Shown in pieces: positions 1 to 7,917 of a stretch of DNA of 64,000 nt; the first letter of the stretch is position 1, and each line of letters starts with the position of its first letter. Under the pieces are notes generated by a model. It did no database searches, was not told the DNA's origin, and saw only the letters and a list, made by a program, of their open reading frames with translations. This DNA is from a virus. The stretch lies in the IMG/VR virus record IMGVR_UViG_3300029955_000008, positions 33,954 to 97,953 of that record. One strand, written 5' to 3'. The position numbers and the translations under genes are program-made.

Positions 1-270
1 TCGTACAGATACAGAGGAGCTGGAAACTCCTACATGAGTATCCAATTCAGTATCTACTCCTCCATTGCGGTACACAGAGAGGGTTGATTGAGAACCAGGT
101 ATATCTGTTACGTTGAATATGAAGTTAGCCGTTGCCCTATATTTACCGCTCACTGGAACAGTGTATAATCCCGTTGAAGTATTATATGCGTTGTGGGTAT
201 CAAACACTTTCGTAGGCAAAATAACTGTTGATCCAGCTGGTGGAAAAGTTACTCCAGAAGCACTGGTAGA
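1..270 (-). CDS. Tail fibre C1q-like domain, partial, no start codon in frame
   Basis: This minus-strand frame is open from base 270 and runs off the left edge of the window. Its translation (VFDTHNAYNTSTGLYTVPVSG, then a YRATANF strand and a YRNGG turn) matches the C1q-like modules of the 816-residue fibre at 707-3157. It is therefore a receptor-binding tip module. No ATG, GTG or well-placed TTG precedes the domain, because a TGA at 271-273 closes the frame. The upstream gene at 249-497 ends inside this frame and lies one base out of register, so the two are probably one gene joined by a -1 frameshift, or one gene broken by an indel. The domain call is firm; the gene structure is uncertain. 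Confidence 0.7.
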
Positions 271-497
271 TCAGGCATTCCTGGAGCCATAAGAGGGGCA
301 GCTTCAGGATTTGGTGAGTTGGGCATTGCTACATTTGCGTTGTGGATTTTTGGCATTGCAATTTTTGGCGCCCCGCCTGCTAAATTGTGGGGTACACTAC
401 CGGCAAGTTTCGGCGCAGTTACGTTAGAATCAAGGGTACGCGTAGCCATTCGGCTTTTTAGGGCATTTAGGATATTGCCAAATTGATTATTTGCCAT
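249..497 (-). CDS. N-terminal part of a frameshifted tail fibre or small virion protein
   Basis: An 82-residue protein rich in Ala, Pro and Asn. Its end (APLMAPGMPDLP) resembles the APMAPAMSDPV linker just before a C-terminal module in the 816-residue fibre at 707-3157. This suggests it is the N-terminal part and linker of a fibre whose C1q-like tip continues in the -1 frame at 1-270. The two frames overlap for about 20 bases, and I see no canonical X-XXY-YYZ slippery heptamer there. It follows the basic small gene at 499-675 by one base. It could also be a free-standing short protein. Confidence 0.55.
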   Translation of the reverse strand: MANNQFGNILNALKSRMATRTLDSNVTAPKLAGSVPHNLAGGAPKIAMPKIHNANVAMPNSPNPEAAPLMAPGMPDLPVLLE

Positions 498-498
498 A

Positions 499-675
499 TT
501 ATTTTTTCTTTTCCTTCAACCACTCTTTAACAGAAATCTTCTTTTTGGCTGCGCCCTGCATTGCTCGCTCTCCAAATTTATGACGACCTATGGCAGCCGC
601 CGCAGCATTGGCCCCTTCTTTGCTATACCCACTCTTTTTTCTAATCGCTGCTGCTAATTTCTTAAATGCACTCAT
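499..675 (-). CDS. Small basic alanine-rich phage protein
   Basis: 58 residues from the ATG at 675, which has a GGAG five bases upstream. A longer reading from 744 would overlap the fibre gene at 707 and has no better ribosome site. The sequence is Lys/Ala-rich: a SKEGANAAAAAIGR segment followed by a KFGERAMQ segment and a lysine-rich tail. Similar small proteins with an SKExAxAIAAxIGRxKYG pattern occur in many phages, with no function that I can name. It lies between two tail-fibre genes. Nucleic-acid binding is possible from its charge but is not shown. Confidence 0.6.
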   Translation of the reverse strand: MSAFKKLAAAIRKKSGYSKEGANAAAAAIGRHKFGERAMQGAAKKKISVKEWLKEKKK

Positions 676-706
676 TAAATCTCCATTTTCTGTGGCGTAA
701 CGCCGC

Positions 707-3157
707 TTAATTTCCCACTCTGACAATACCGAAATATGTCGCACTTTGTCCGCCAGTGATGGAATGTCCTGTAGCCGTATTCAAATTAAGCCCAAAGGTA
801 ACGCTATCTCCAGCGTTTAAGGCTAAGAGACAATCAACCTGTCCAGACACATTAGCCGTTCCAGCAGCAATTGTCCCGTCAGCATCCGAGGATTTTATAG
901 GAGTGCCGTTTACGCGTACTTGTGTTTGAACGTCATAGGCGTTAGAAGCGCCGATAGAATAAGAAACACAGACGCTAACCGAGTATTTACCGCTTACGGG
1001 AGCAACATAGGCATTAGAGGCAAATGCGTTGTGGCTGTCAAACTCCTTTGTATCGAAACAAGTGATTTGCTGTGCTCCAGTTGAAATGCTTTGCCCAGCA
1101 CTTGAGTAATAGGCAGCATTCACGCTTTCCGTTGCCGTAACAACAGCGGGACCGGAGAGACGCTCAATAATGAGCGTGCAAGTGCTCGAATTCGTGATAA
1201 CGCCGCCGCCATATGTTTGGGCATTGTCGGTATAAAGTCCCAAAGTATCTCCGGCAGAACACAATAGCGTGGTGGAACCAGAAGTCCCTATAGAAGTCCC
1301 AGGGAGTGCAGTTAGCGCTTTAAAGTTGGAACCGTTTTTGTAAATATGAAGACTCGCTGTTCCGGTACTTGAAAATGAAATACCAGAAATACGGTAATAT
1401 CCGCTTACAGGAACAGTGTATAAATTGGTGGATGTAGAAAAACCAGCATGGGTATCATAATCCACAGTGTTGTATGGAATTACGCTGTTTGTTCCAACAG
1501 CAGTATTTGTTGATAAATGAGTACCCATGGCAACAACCCTAGTATCGGTGTCCGCACTAGCCGAGGTATTCGAAGACCAGCCGTTAATGGGAACACAATA
1601 GGTAAGGCTTACAAAAACGTTATTGAGGAGTGTTGCTCCGGTAGCGGAATTTAGGCCGCCAGAACCTGAAGCCTGAACGCCGATATCTAGGATTGTGGGG
1701 TTCGAAGTAGCATTGGGCGTAATTACATAGAAAGACGCCGCAGTACTTCCGCTCTGCGCCATAGTACCAACAATACTAGAAGCTGACGGAAACAATGAAG
1801 AATTTATTGAGACGTTTTGATTACCGCCGTTATACCCAATACTGACAGAAAGCGCTGAGGCTGTAGTAGTTCCTGCCTGAAAACTAACTTCTCCTAAAAG
1901 ATAGGCCCCCTGTCTAGAAGAGGTTGCAACAAGATTGGATACCGTACCAAAACCTGTAACAGTTGGGGTATACGCAACGGGGTCACTCATCGCAGGGGCC
2001 ATGGGCGCGATTTGGGGACCTACGCTGAAGTCGTCCATATACAAACTGTAACCAGCGGTAGCGCTATTAAGGGTGACGATGGCCAACTGATATTGAGTGC
2101 TATTGCTTGTGGTTTGGAATGTTGCGGTTGATTTACCCACACCGCTGCTTTGATTGATGTTAAAAACACCAGCGGGTTGAATCCAAGCGGCATTAGTTAC
2201 GTCGTAGACGTAAATAGCAAAAGTATTAGAACTGTTACCAGGAATAATTGCAGGAGAACCTGTAACCAATTTATAATCAAAACTAATTTGCATTACTTTA
2301 GCTTGATCTGAGCTATCAATGTTAAAAACACTGCTAATTAACGTGTCCCCCTGAGATGCGGGTCCTGTAGAACTAAAATCAACAGAATAGTTTCCTGAGA
2401 GAGTCCCAGAAGACTCTAGGAAAATCTGAGCCAAAAATGGGGCTGTGCTTTTAGAAGATGTGAAAGCAATAGTGCTGCTCCCACTTCCAGTTGATTTGGT
2501 AAGAGTTCCGGAAGATGCTGGAGCCCCCGTACCAGTGGCTACCGCTAAAGTTGCGGTTGAGTTGCCCAGAAATGTGAAGGTGTGTCCATTATTGGTGTAA
2601 GTATCACCAGTTACTGCATTTCCACTTGTAATTACAAAGACGTATTCTACATTGGTAAAACCAACTCCGGGCGTCGTTACAGTTACGGGAATAGTTCCAG
2701 AAGTGGTGAGATTGATTGTTTCCCAGCCTGTAAGGGAACCCAATTCAAAGTTGCCGTTGCCGTTATTGGTACCATTTGAAGTGGTTATGGCAGAAAGATA
2801 ATTTTTAGAACCCCCACCGCCAACTCCAGAACTACCTGCTTGAACCGCCCATGTGCCTGCGGACGTACCGTTTGCGACTAGCTTAATCGTTAAAGATCCG
2901 CCTGGGGAAACCGTGGGGTTTGGAAGGAAGGAAGCACCACCGTTGTATTCAATCGTAAGAGCGCCGGTAGATCCGTTATAAATTTCAAACCACTGACCGT
3001 CTACCATCGTGGTTGCATCGGGAAGAACGATGGTTTGACCGGAGGAACCCGTAAAGTATTGAATTTGTTTACTAGTATTGACAAGGGTTGTGGTGCCGCC
3101 CGCTGTGGCAGTACTAGCTTCTTGCATTACAACTTGGCCGAATTGAAACAGTCCCAT
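707..3157 (-). CDS. Tail fibre with two C1q-like modules
   Basis: 816 residues, starting at an ATG with an AGGAG site. The first 110 residues form a beta-rich head carrying a glycine linker. A module at roughly 165-235 (VFVITSGNAVTGDTYTNNG through GTLTK) recurs inside the giant baseplate protein at 15204-20684. Two C1q-like jelly-roll modules fill the C-terminus, each with a DTHAGF or DSHNAF strand, a VPVSGYY or VSGKY strand and a YKNG-type turn. Such tips bind receptors on the host surface. The upstream spacer carries the AATCTTTA motif. Sequence composition is Ser/Thr/Gly-rich, as usual for fibres. Confidence 0.85.
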   Translation of the reverse strand: MGLFQFGQVVMQEASTATAGGTTTLVNTSKQIQYFTGSSGQTIVLPDATTMVDGQWFEIYNGSTGALTIEYNGGASFLPNPTVSPGGSLTIKLVANGTSAGTWAVQAGSSGVGGGGSKNYLSAITTSNGTNNGNGNFELGSLTGWETINLTTSGTIPVTVTTPGVGFTNVEYVFVITSGNAVTGDTYTNNGHTFTFLGNSTATLAVATGTGAPASSGTLTKSTGSGSSTIAFTSSKSTAPFLAQIFLESSGTLSGNYSVDFSSTGPASQGDTLISSVFNIDSSDQAKVMQISFDYKLVTGSPAIIPGNSSNTFAIYVYDVTNAAWIQPAGVFNINQSSGVGKSTATFQTTSNSTQYQLAIVTLNSATAGYSLYMDDFSVGPQIAPMAPAMSDPVAYTPTVTGFGTVSNLVATSSRQGAYLLGEVSFQAGTTTASALSVSIGYNGGNQNVSINSSLFPSASSIVGTMAQSGSTAASFYVITPNATSNPTILDIGVQASGSGGLNSATGATLLNNVFVSLTYCVPINGWSSNTSASADTDTRVVAMGTHLSTNTAVGTNSVIPYNTVDYDTHAGFSTSTNLYTVPVSGYYRISGISFSSTGTASLHIYKNGSNFKALTALPGTSIGTSGSTTLLCSAGDTLGLYTDNAQTYGGGVITNSSTCTLIIERLSGPAVVTATESVNAAYYSSAGQSISTGAQQITCFDTKEFDSHNAFASNAYVAPVSGKYSVSVCVSYSIGASNAYDVQTQVRVNGTPIKSSDADGTIAAGTANVSGQVDCLLALNAGDSVTFGLNLNTATGHSITGGQSATYFGIVRVGN

Positions 3158-3184
3158 TGAAACTCCTTTAAACTCTATCTATCA

Positions 3185-3197
3185 TAAAGATTGCGAT
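3185..3197 (-). promoter_or_regulatory. AATCTTTA-type phage motif before the 816-residue fibre
   Basis: On the minus strand this reads ATCGCAATCTTTA and is followed directly by TGATAGAT. The identical 13-mer occurs upstream of the genes at 24381 and 42224 and on the plus strand at 10962. It lies about 28 bases before the start at 3157. It is a likely phage promoter or operator; the role is inferred from recurrence only. Confidence 0.55.
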
Positions 3198-3199
3198 TT

Positions 3200-4249
3200 C
3201 TACTGGTAAGCCGCTAATTGCCATGCCAGCCTATAATTTGAGGATCCAGTTGGTACATTCCAGTTCACCGTAAAAGTCGATATAGTTTTTGCGGTGATTG
3301 TAACTGGTTGAAATTGTGGAGAAATATCTGTATAATTGGTAAGCTCTGCTATGACCACGTAATTTGTAGATAATAGCGCTAAGGGGAAGGTAATAGTGAT
3401 CGATGTTTGACCCGATCCTACAATTGATTCCCCGGATTGTTCCGAAAGTCCTGGCGAAATCGCGTAGTCCAGGTAATAATTCCCGTCCGGAATAAGTTGA
3501 TTCCATTCAAAAGTCGCGGTAGTCGTGGTTTTATTTGTAACAGTAAGTGGGAAAAATTCAGGATTGGGATCGGTTGAATTATAAATACCGCCCAAGATAA
3601 CATAGGAACTACTACTTTGTGGACTCAAAAATGTAACTACTTGACTGGTTGTTCCCATAGTTAGTGGAACTTCCTGCGCGGTTCCTCCGCCGCTTCCCGA
3701 GCCCGAACCAGATCCATAAAACATGGTGATCGCGCTTTGAACAACGTTTTGGATGGTACCACCCATATTGTGAAGCGTGACATACCCAAAAGGTTGGGTT
3801 TGTGATTGTGGGGCTGGAACCAGAGCGTCGGCTAATACCGCATTTGGGGTACCGATAACTACGGCGATATCATTGCTTTCATCGATAGCTAATAGAATTT
3901 GAACGTAATCTCCGGAAGGTAAAGTGAGTGGGATTGATCCTCCCGTAGAGGTGACAATATTTCCACCAGATGAAGCGGGGAAGGTCACGGTTCCACCCGT
4001 AAAGACCGGAACTACGGTACCTAAAAAAGAAGCCGATTTATTTCTGCCTGAGACGGAATTTGCAACTAGAGAAGGACCGATATTGACTACAAGAGAGGGA
4101 CTAGACGTGGCGTCAATTTTAAATGGAGGGGTTAGATCTTGATCAATAGAAGATAGTAAAACGTCAAGAGTATTTCCTGAAACCCAAGGAAATAGTTCTT
4201 GTAAGATGCCACGATACTCGCTTTGTCTAGAATCTATGGGTTTATACAT
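3200..4249 (-). CDS. Tail fibre or collar protein with duplicated lectin-like C-terminus
   Basis: 349 residues. The N-terminus (MYKPIDSRQSEYRGILQELF) looks like a particle-attachment region. A Gly-Ser linker lies near residue 185. Two tandem beta modules follow, each ending in a WN..P....NYxLxW pattern. The second module (PQFQPVTITAKTISTFTVNW) closely matches the end of the protein at 4271-5035, so this tip is shared or exchanged between neighbouring fibres. The fold resembles H-type-lectin-like adhesin tips, but that assignment is inference. A TGATATATAGA box precedes the gene. Confidence 0.75.
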   Translation of the reverse strand: MYKPIDSRQSEYRGILQELFPWVSGNTLDVLLSSIDQDLTPPFKIDATSSPSLVVNIGPSLVANSVSGRNKSASFLGTVVPVFTGGTVTFPASSGGNIVTSTGGSIPLTLPSGDYVQILLAIDESNDIAVVIGTPNAVLADALVPAPQSQTQPFGYVTLHNMGGTIQNVVQSAITMFYGSGSGSGSGGGTAQEVPLTMGTTSQVVTFLSPQSSSSYVILGGIYNSTDPNPEFFPLTVTNKTTTTATFEWNQLIPDGNYYLDYAISPGLSEQSGESIVGSGQTSITITFPLALLSTNYVVIAELTNYTDISPQFQPVTITAKTISTFTVNWNVPTGSSNYRLAWQLAAYQ

Positions 4250-4270
4250 ATCAATCTCTATATATCATAA

Positions 4271-5035
4271 CTAGTTGTTTGCAATAGCGTGCCAGACCAA
4301 AGAATAGTTTGCTGTTGCGGTCGGACTATTCCATTTAACCGTAAAGCCCGTGGTACTAAAAGCAGTAATTTCAATAGGTTGAAACTGAGTGTTGGTGTCA
4401 GTGGTGTTAATGAAATTACATGTGATGGCATAACTTGTATTAGCAAAAGCCGTGCTGTAAGTAACGGAAACCGTGGTAACACCGCTGCCAATGGCCTGTG
4501 TTCCCGATCTATAAGTAATAGCGGTTGCATTGGTTGCACTATATGCGGCATCCCATGCAGCTGCGGTATTAACTGACGTCGAGGTACAAGTAAATATACA
4601 CTGAGTTCCAGCCGCCATCACTTGAACGCTAGCACTTGTAGAAGTCTGAACAGTTACTGAGCCCGTGGAACGATTCATTATCTGATAGGCTTGACCCACA
4701 ACTAAAGTTGAGGTACTTGGCAAAGTAACGGTTTGTGTTGTGGTTCCTGTGAATTGCTGATAATATGTACTTGATACCGATAAAGTCGTAGTACTGGCAG
4801 CGGTAGCAGTAGTTGTAAAGCCCTCACTTATATTATTGATCTGTGTATTAGCGTTGGTATCCCTAAACATTACCGTAGAAGCCGTAGGAGCTGCTACAAG
4901 ACTTACCGCACTAGGTGTGGTGGAGCTGCCACTGATATTAGCTAAGACCGTGGCAGTGGCGATCGACGGCAAATCCGTCAACGCCATCGCCGTGCCTCTT
5001 AGTGCTCCACTTACTGGTTTTGTAAAATTTGACAT
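4271..5035 (-). CDS. Short tail fibre with lectin-like C-terminal module
   Basis: 254 residues, low-complexity Thr/Ser/Ala beta structure. A middle part (QQFTGTTTQTVTLPSTSTL through QIMNRSTGSVTV) is a common phage fibre repeat, also seen at the start of the 816-residue fibre (IQYFTGSSGQTIVLPDATTM). The last 70 residues form the TQFQPIEITAF...NYSLVWH module shared with the gene at 3200-4249. A TGATATAGA box lies upstream. It is probably a side fibre or receptor-binding accessory protein. Confidence 0.75.
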   Translation of the reverse strand: MSNFTKPVSGALRGTAMALTDLPSIATATVLANISGSSTTPSAVSLVAAPTASTVMFRDTNANTQINNISEGFTTTATAASTTTLSVSSTYYQQFTGTTTQTVTLPSTSTLVVGQAYQIMNRSTGSVTVQTSTSASVQVMAAGTQCIFTCTSTSVNTAAAWDAAYSATNATAITYRSGTQAIGSGVTTVSVTYSTAFANTSYAITCNFINTTDTNTQFQPIEITAFSTTGFTVKWNSPTATANYSLVWHAIANN

Positions 5036-5060
5036 CCTTACTTTCTATATCATGAACCTA

Positions 5061-7433
5061 TTAGTTGACTCCGACTACTTGCGCGTCAACCCAGATATTG
5101 TTAGCATCTTTTACTTGACCCACTCTTACGATAGCCAGTCCCGAAGACGATGGCGCCGTTGAAGTACAAGCACCGGAGCTACCTAAGTAAAGTGGCGCTC
5201 CCGTGGTGAATCCATGGCTTGGTACATTGATGATACCAAATTCGGTTACGGTTACCGACTGACCTTGAGAAACACCGGAACCAGGATAGGCCAAACCGAT
5301 AACGTAAAAATTGTCTGTTGTAGCAGCGTTGTTGTCGGCTTTCCACATTCTGCCCACGGTCGAACCGCCATCGGTTGACAACGCGTATCTCAAAGCGTAC
5401 AGCGTAGAAGCGGTAAGCGATTGATCCGAGGTTTCCGTCGTGGTTGTAGCAGTGCTAACTGTTGAGGGCGTCGCCCATGCCGCAGTGCCTCCGGAGACCG
5501 TCAATACCTGTCCCGTAGACCCAATTGCAAGATTGGTTGCGGAATTGCTGCCGTTGCCAACGATCAAATCGCCAGTCGCTGTGATTGGAGATAATGCGTT
5601 AAAAGCCGCTGATTTTGTTGTCTGACCGGTGCCGCCGTTTGCTATTGCAATTGTAGTTCCAGTCCATGTACCAGACGTAATAGTTCCAACCGAGGTCAGA
5701 CTGGAACTTACTACCGTACTGTTCAGCGTGGTTCCAGAAAGCGTTCCGGCTGGAGCCACAACTGCGTTTCCGGTAATGGAAGTTACCAAACCTTTTGCAT
5801 TAATAGTAACAGCTGGAATGCTGGTAGAAGAACCCGTGGTACCAGCGGTAGCAACTGTTGCCAATGTAAGAACGGATCCAGAAGTTGTGGCGTCGCCGCT
5901 TAGAGCAGCAGCTGCAGTAACCAACCCTTTTCCGTTTACAGTTACTGAAGCAAATGTTCCCGTATTAGAATTTACAGTTGCAAGAGTAAGAGCTGCAGAG
6001 CCCGGTCCGGAAGCCGTTGCGTCCCCGGTCAATGCTGTGATATAGTTTCCAGCGGCTTGTTTTCCGTTGAAAGTATTCCAGTCCGTTGAAGACAGATATC
6101 CGTTTGTAGAGGTATTTGACTGAGTAATGCTAACGGTGTTTCCAGATAACGACAGGGGAGCGTTGAAAGTATAAGACGTAGGTCCTGCGAACTCCGTAAA
6201 CATTGGAGTAGAAGAAGATCCGAATACATGATTTGCTACAAAAGCGCTGTCAGCGTATACGGTACCATTTAAAATTAACCACGCATCGCCTATTGCGGTA
6301 GGTAGTCCGTTTGAAGTCAGGACATAAGCGGTACCAATCCCACTTGCGGTGTATTCACCGCTTGTAGTTGCTACGGTTTGGTTTCCGAGAATAACTAAAT
6401 CACCGTTCTGAACCGAATATCCGTCGATGGTAAGAGTTGCCCCACCAGTCAAAGGTACGTTGCTAGCAGCGTAGGCTTTAGCCGGACCTTGCCATGTTAA
6501 TCCACTAATCGCGGCATCAACATATCCTTTTGTAGCCGCATCTGTTGAGGTGGAAGGAGCTGCAAGACCGTTAATCTGATTGCTTCCCATGTTCAGGGCT
6601 TGTGCTTGCGTACCCAACGAAGTCAGGGAAGATGCGGTAACCGTAGAATTCAGAGTGGTTCCAGAAAGTGTGCCAGCAGGTGCTACAACCGCGTTACCAG
6701 TAACAGAGGTTACCAATCCCTTAACGTTGATGGTGATAGAAGGAATGCTAGTAGAAGAACCTGTGGTTCCAGCAGTTGCGACAGTTGCGAGTGTCAAAGC
6801 ACCGGAACTTGCAATAGTTGCATCACCGGACATCGCAACAGCTGCGGGCTGATTTGAACCGTTTCCAACATAGATATCGTTAGTCGCCAAAGGTAACATT
6901 TGGGCGGCTGTAATCGTGCCAGACAACTGAGAGGTCGGAAGACTTAATGCGGAAAGCGTGGTTAGCGTAGAATTAGAACTTGCTGTAATATTAGAGGCAG
7001 TTCCCGTAATGCTCCCGCTCGGGATTACATAATCGGTTCCAGCAACAGCGGCACTGATTGCGGTTCCATTACCCTTTAAAAGTCCGGTAATAGTTGTGGT
7101 TAGAGTTAGAGCAGGAGTAGATCCTCCAGAAGAAGTCCCCGCAAATCCGTTGGCAGTATTTACGGAAACCGATGTAACGCTACCAGAAGCAGAAGCGATC
7201 CAACTCAGATTACCGCTGCCATCATTTGCCAAAACGTAGTTTGATCCACCGGCTTGCGCGGCAGGCCAAACAACGGAATACGTCGTGGTCGTGGAATGCG
7301 CGGCTTGTGTAAAAGATCCGCCGCCAGTTGCGGCATTGATCTGAAGACCTTGTACGCTAAGAGTGTTAGTTGAAAGATCAACTGTTCTTGGTACGGCGGA
7401 GATAAGTTCTAAAATTTTGCTATAAGTTGCCAT
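5061..7433 (-). CDS. Long tail fibre with internal duplication
   Basis: 790 residues, ATG start with an AGGAG site. It has phage-fibre repeats: GNAVVAPAGTLSGTTLNSTV occurs twice, around residues 247 and 568, with duplicated flanks. The TDAATKGYVDAAISGLTWQG segment near residue 305 is a classic fibre motif, as is IANGGTGQTTKSAAFNALSP near 615. The C-terminal 130 residues form a compact domain that may bind a surface ligand. No chaperone gene or peptidase self-cleavage signature was recognised. Neighbouring genes are also fibre genes, so this is an adhesin array. Confidence 0.85.
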   Translation of the reverse strand: MATYSKILELISAVPRTVDLSTNTLSVQGLQINAATGGGSFTQAAHSTTTTYSVVWPAAQAGGSNYVLANDGSGNLSWIASASGSVTSVSVNTANGFAGTSSGGSTPALTLTTTITGLLKGNGTAISAAVAGTDYVIPSGSITGTASNITASSNSTLTTLSALSLPTSQLSGTITAAQMLPLATNDIYVGNGSNQPAAVAMSGDATIASSGALTLATVATAGTTGSSTSIPSITINVKGLVTSVTGNAVVAPAGTLSGTTLNSTVTASSLTSLGTQAQALNMGSNQINGLAAPSTSTDAATKGYVDAAISGLTWQGPAKAYAASNVPLTGGATLTIDGYSVQNGDLVILGNQTVATTSGEYTASGIGTAYVLTSNGLPTAIGDAWLILNGTVYADSAFVANHVFGSSSTPMFTEFAGPTSYTFNAPLSLSGNTVSITQSNTSTNGYLSSTDWNTFNGKQAAGNYITALTGDATASGPGSAALTLATVNSNTGTFASVTVNGKGLVTAAAALSGDATTSGSVLTLATVATAGTTGSSTSIPAVTINAKGLVTSITGNAVVAPAGTLSGTTLNSTVVSSSLTSVGTITSGTWTGTTIAIANGGTGQTTKSAAFNALSPITATGDLIVGNGSNSATNLAIGSTGQVLTVSGGTAAWATPSTVSTATTTTETSDQSLTASTLYALRYALSTDGGSTVGRMWKADNNAATTDNFYVIGLAYPGSGVSQGQSVTVTEFGIINVPSHGFTTGAPLYLGSSGACTSTAPSSSGLAIVRVGQVKDANNIWVDAQVVGVN
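5690..5870. repeat. Diverged direct repeat inside a fibre gene (partner 6618-6799)
   Basis: About 180 bases here are a diverged direct copy of 6618-6799, encoding the ATVATAGTTGSSTSIP and TLSGTTLNSTV modules. It lies within the fibre gene and is in frame. Such duplications let fibres lengthen, shorten or recombine. Differences are mostly at third codon positions. Confidence 0.7.
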
Positions 7434-7446
7434 GATTTACTCCTAA

Positions 7447-7902
7447 TTAAAGTTGACCGATTAGTTGTGGAATTATTACCAAATCTTGCTGTAAACTGTT
7501 TGTTTCGTTTTGCACAATTATTCCCACGTAATAGACGAAGTCGCCGGGACCAAAACCTGTAACACCGTCATCAGGGCGCGTGTTCTGGATGGTACCACTC
7601 AGACCAATCCAAATAGCCTGTCCTATCGCAAATCCGTAGGTAAGAGAAAGATTTAAAAGTCTGCCGTTGCTGATCACTGGCCCGTTGGCATTACCGGGAA
7701 TTCTGAACTGAGCAATGCCAACAAATGCGCTAACCGAAGCCTGCGAGGTGACATCGGTGGGCGCGATCATGTCTTGTGTGCCAGTAGAGCTGACAGGGGT
7801 TCCTTGAGGAATTGCGGTACCACTATTATTGGTATAGTTAGACACAATTCCAGTGGAACTTGCGGTACTTTGCTGACTAAAGAAAAATGGACTATAAGTC
7901 AA
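7447..7902 (-). CDS. Small fibre-associated or capsid-decoration-like protein, TTG start
   Basis: 151 residues beginning at TTG, chosen because a GGGAG site lies six bases upstream inside the end of the preceding gene and no better start exists. The body (GTPVSSTGTQDMIAPTD..., then FVGIAQ and GQAIWIGLSG) has the beta-rich look of DUF2190-like decoration or fibre-associated proteins; I am not certain of that family. It is sandwiched between two fibre or baseplate genes, so it is probably a virion protein. Confidence 0.65.
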   Translation of the reverse strand: MTYSPFFFSQQSTASSTGIVSNYTNNSGTAIPQGTPVSSTGTQDMIAPTDVTSQASVSAFVGIAQFRIPGNANGPVISNGRLLNLSLTYGFAIGQAIWIGLSGTIQNTRPDDGVTGFGPGDFVYYVGIIVQNETNSLQQDLVIIPQLIGQL

Positions 7903-7917
7903 AGTTAGCTCCCAAAG

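Noticed and set aside
3924-4142. Plus-strand 72-codon frame and many similar frames over tail genes
   Set aside because: Shadows of Ser/Thr/Gly-rich fibre genes; no RBS and Pro/Val-biased translation.
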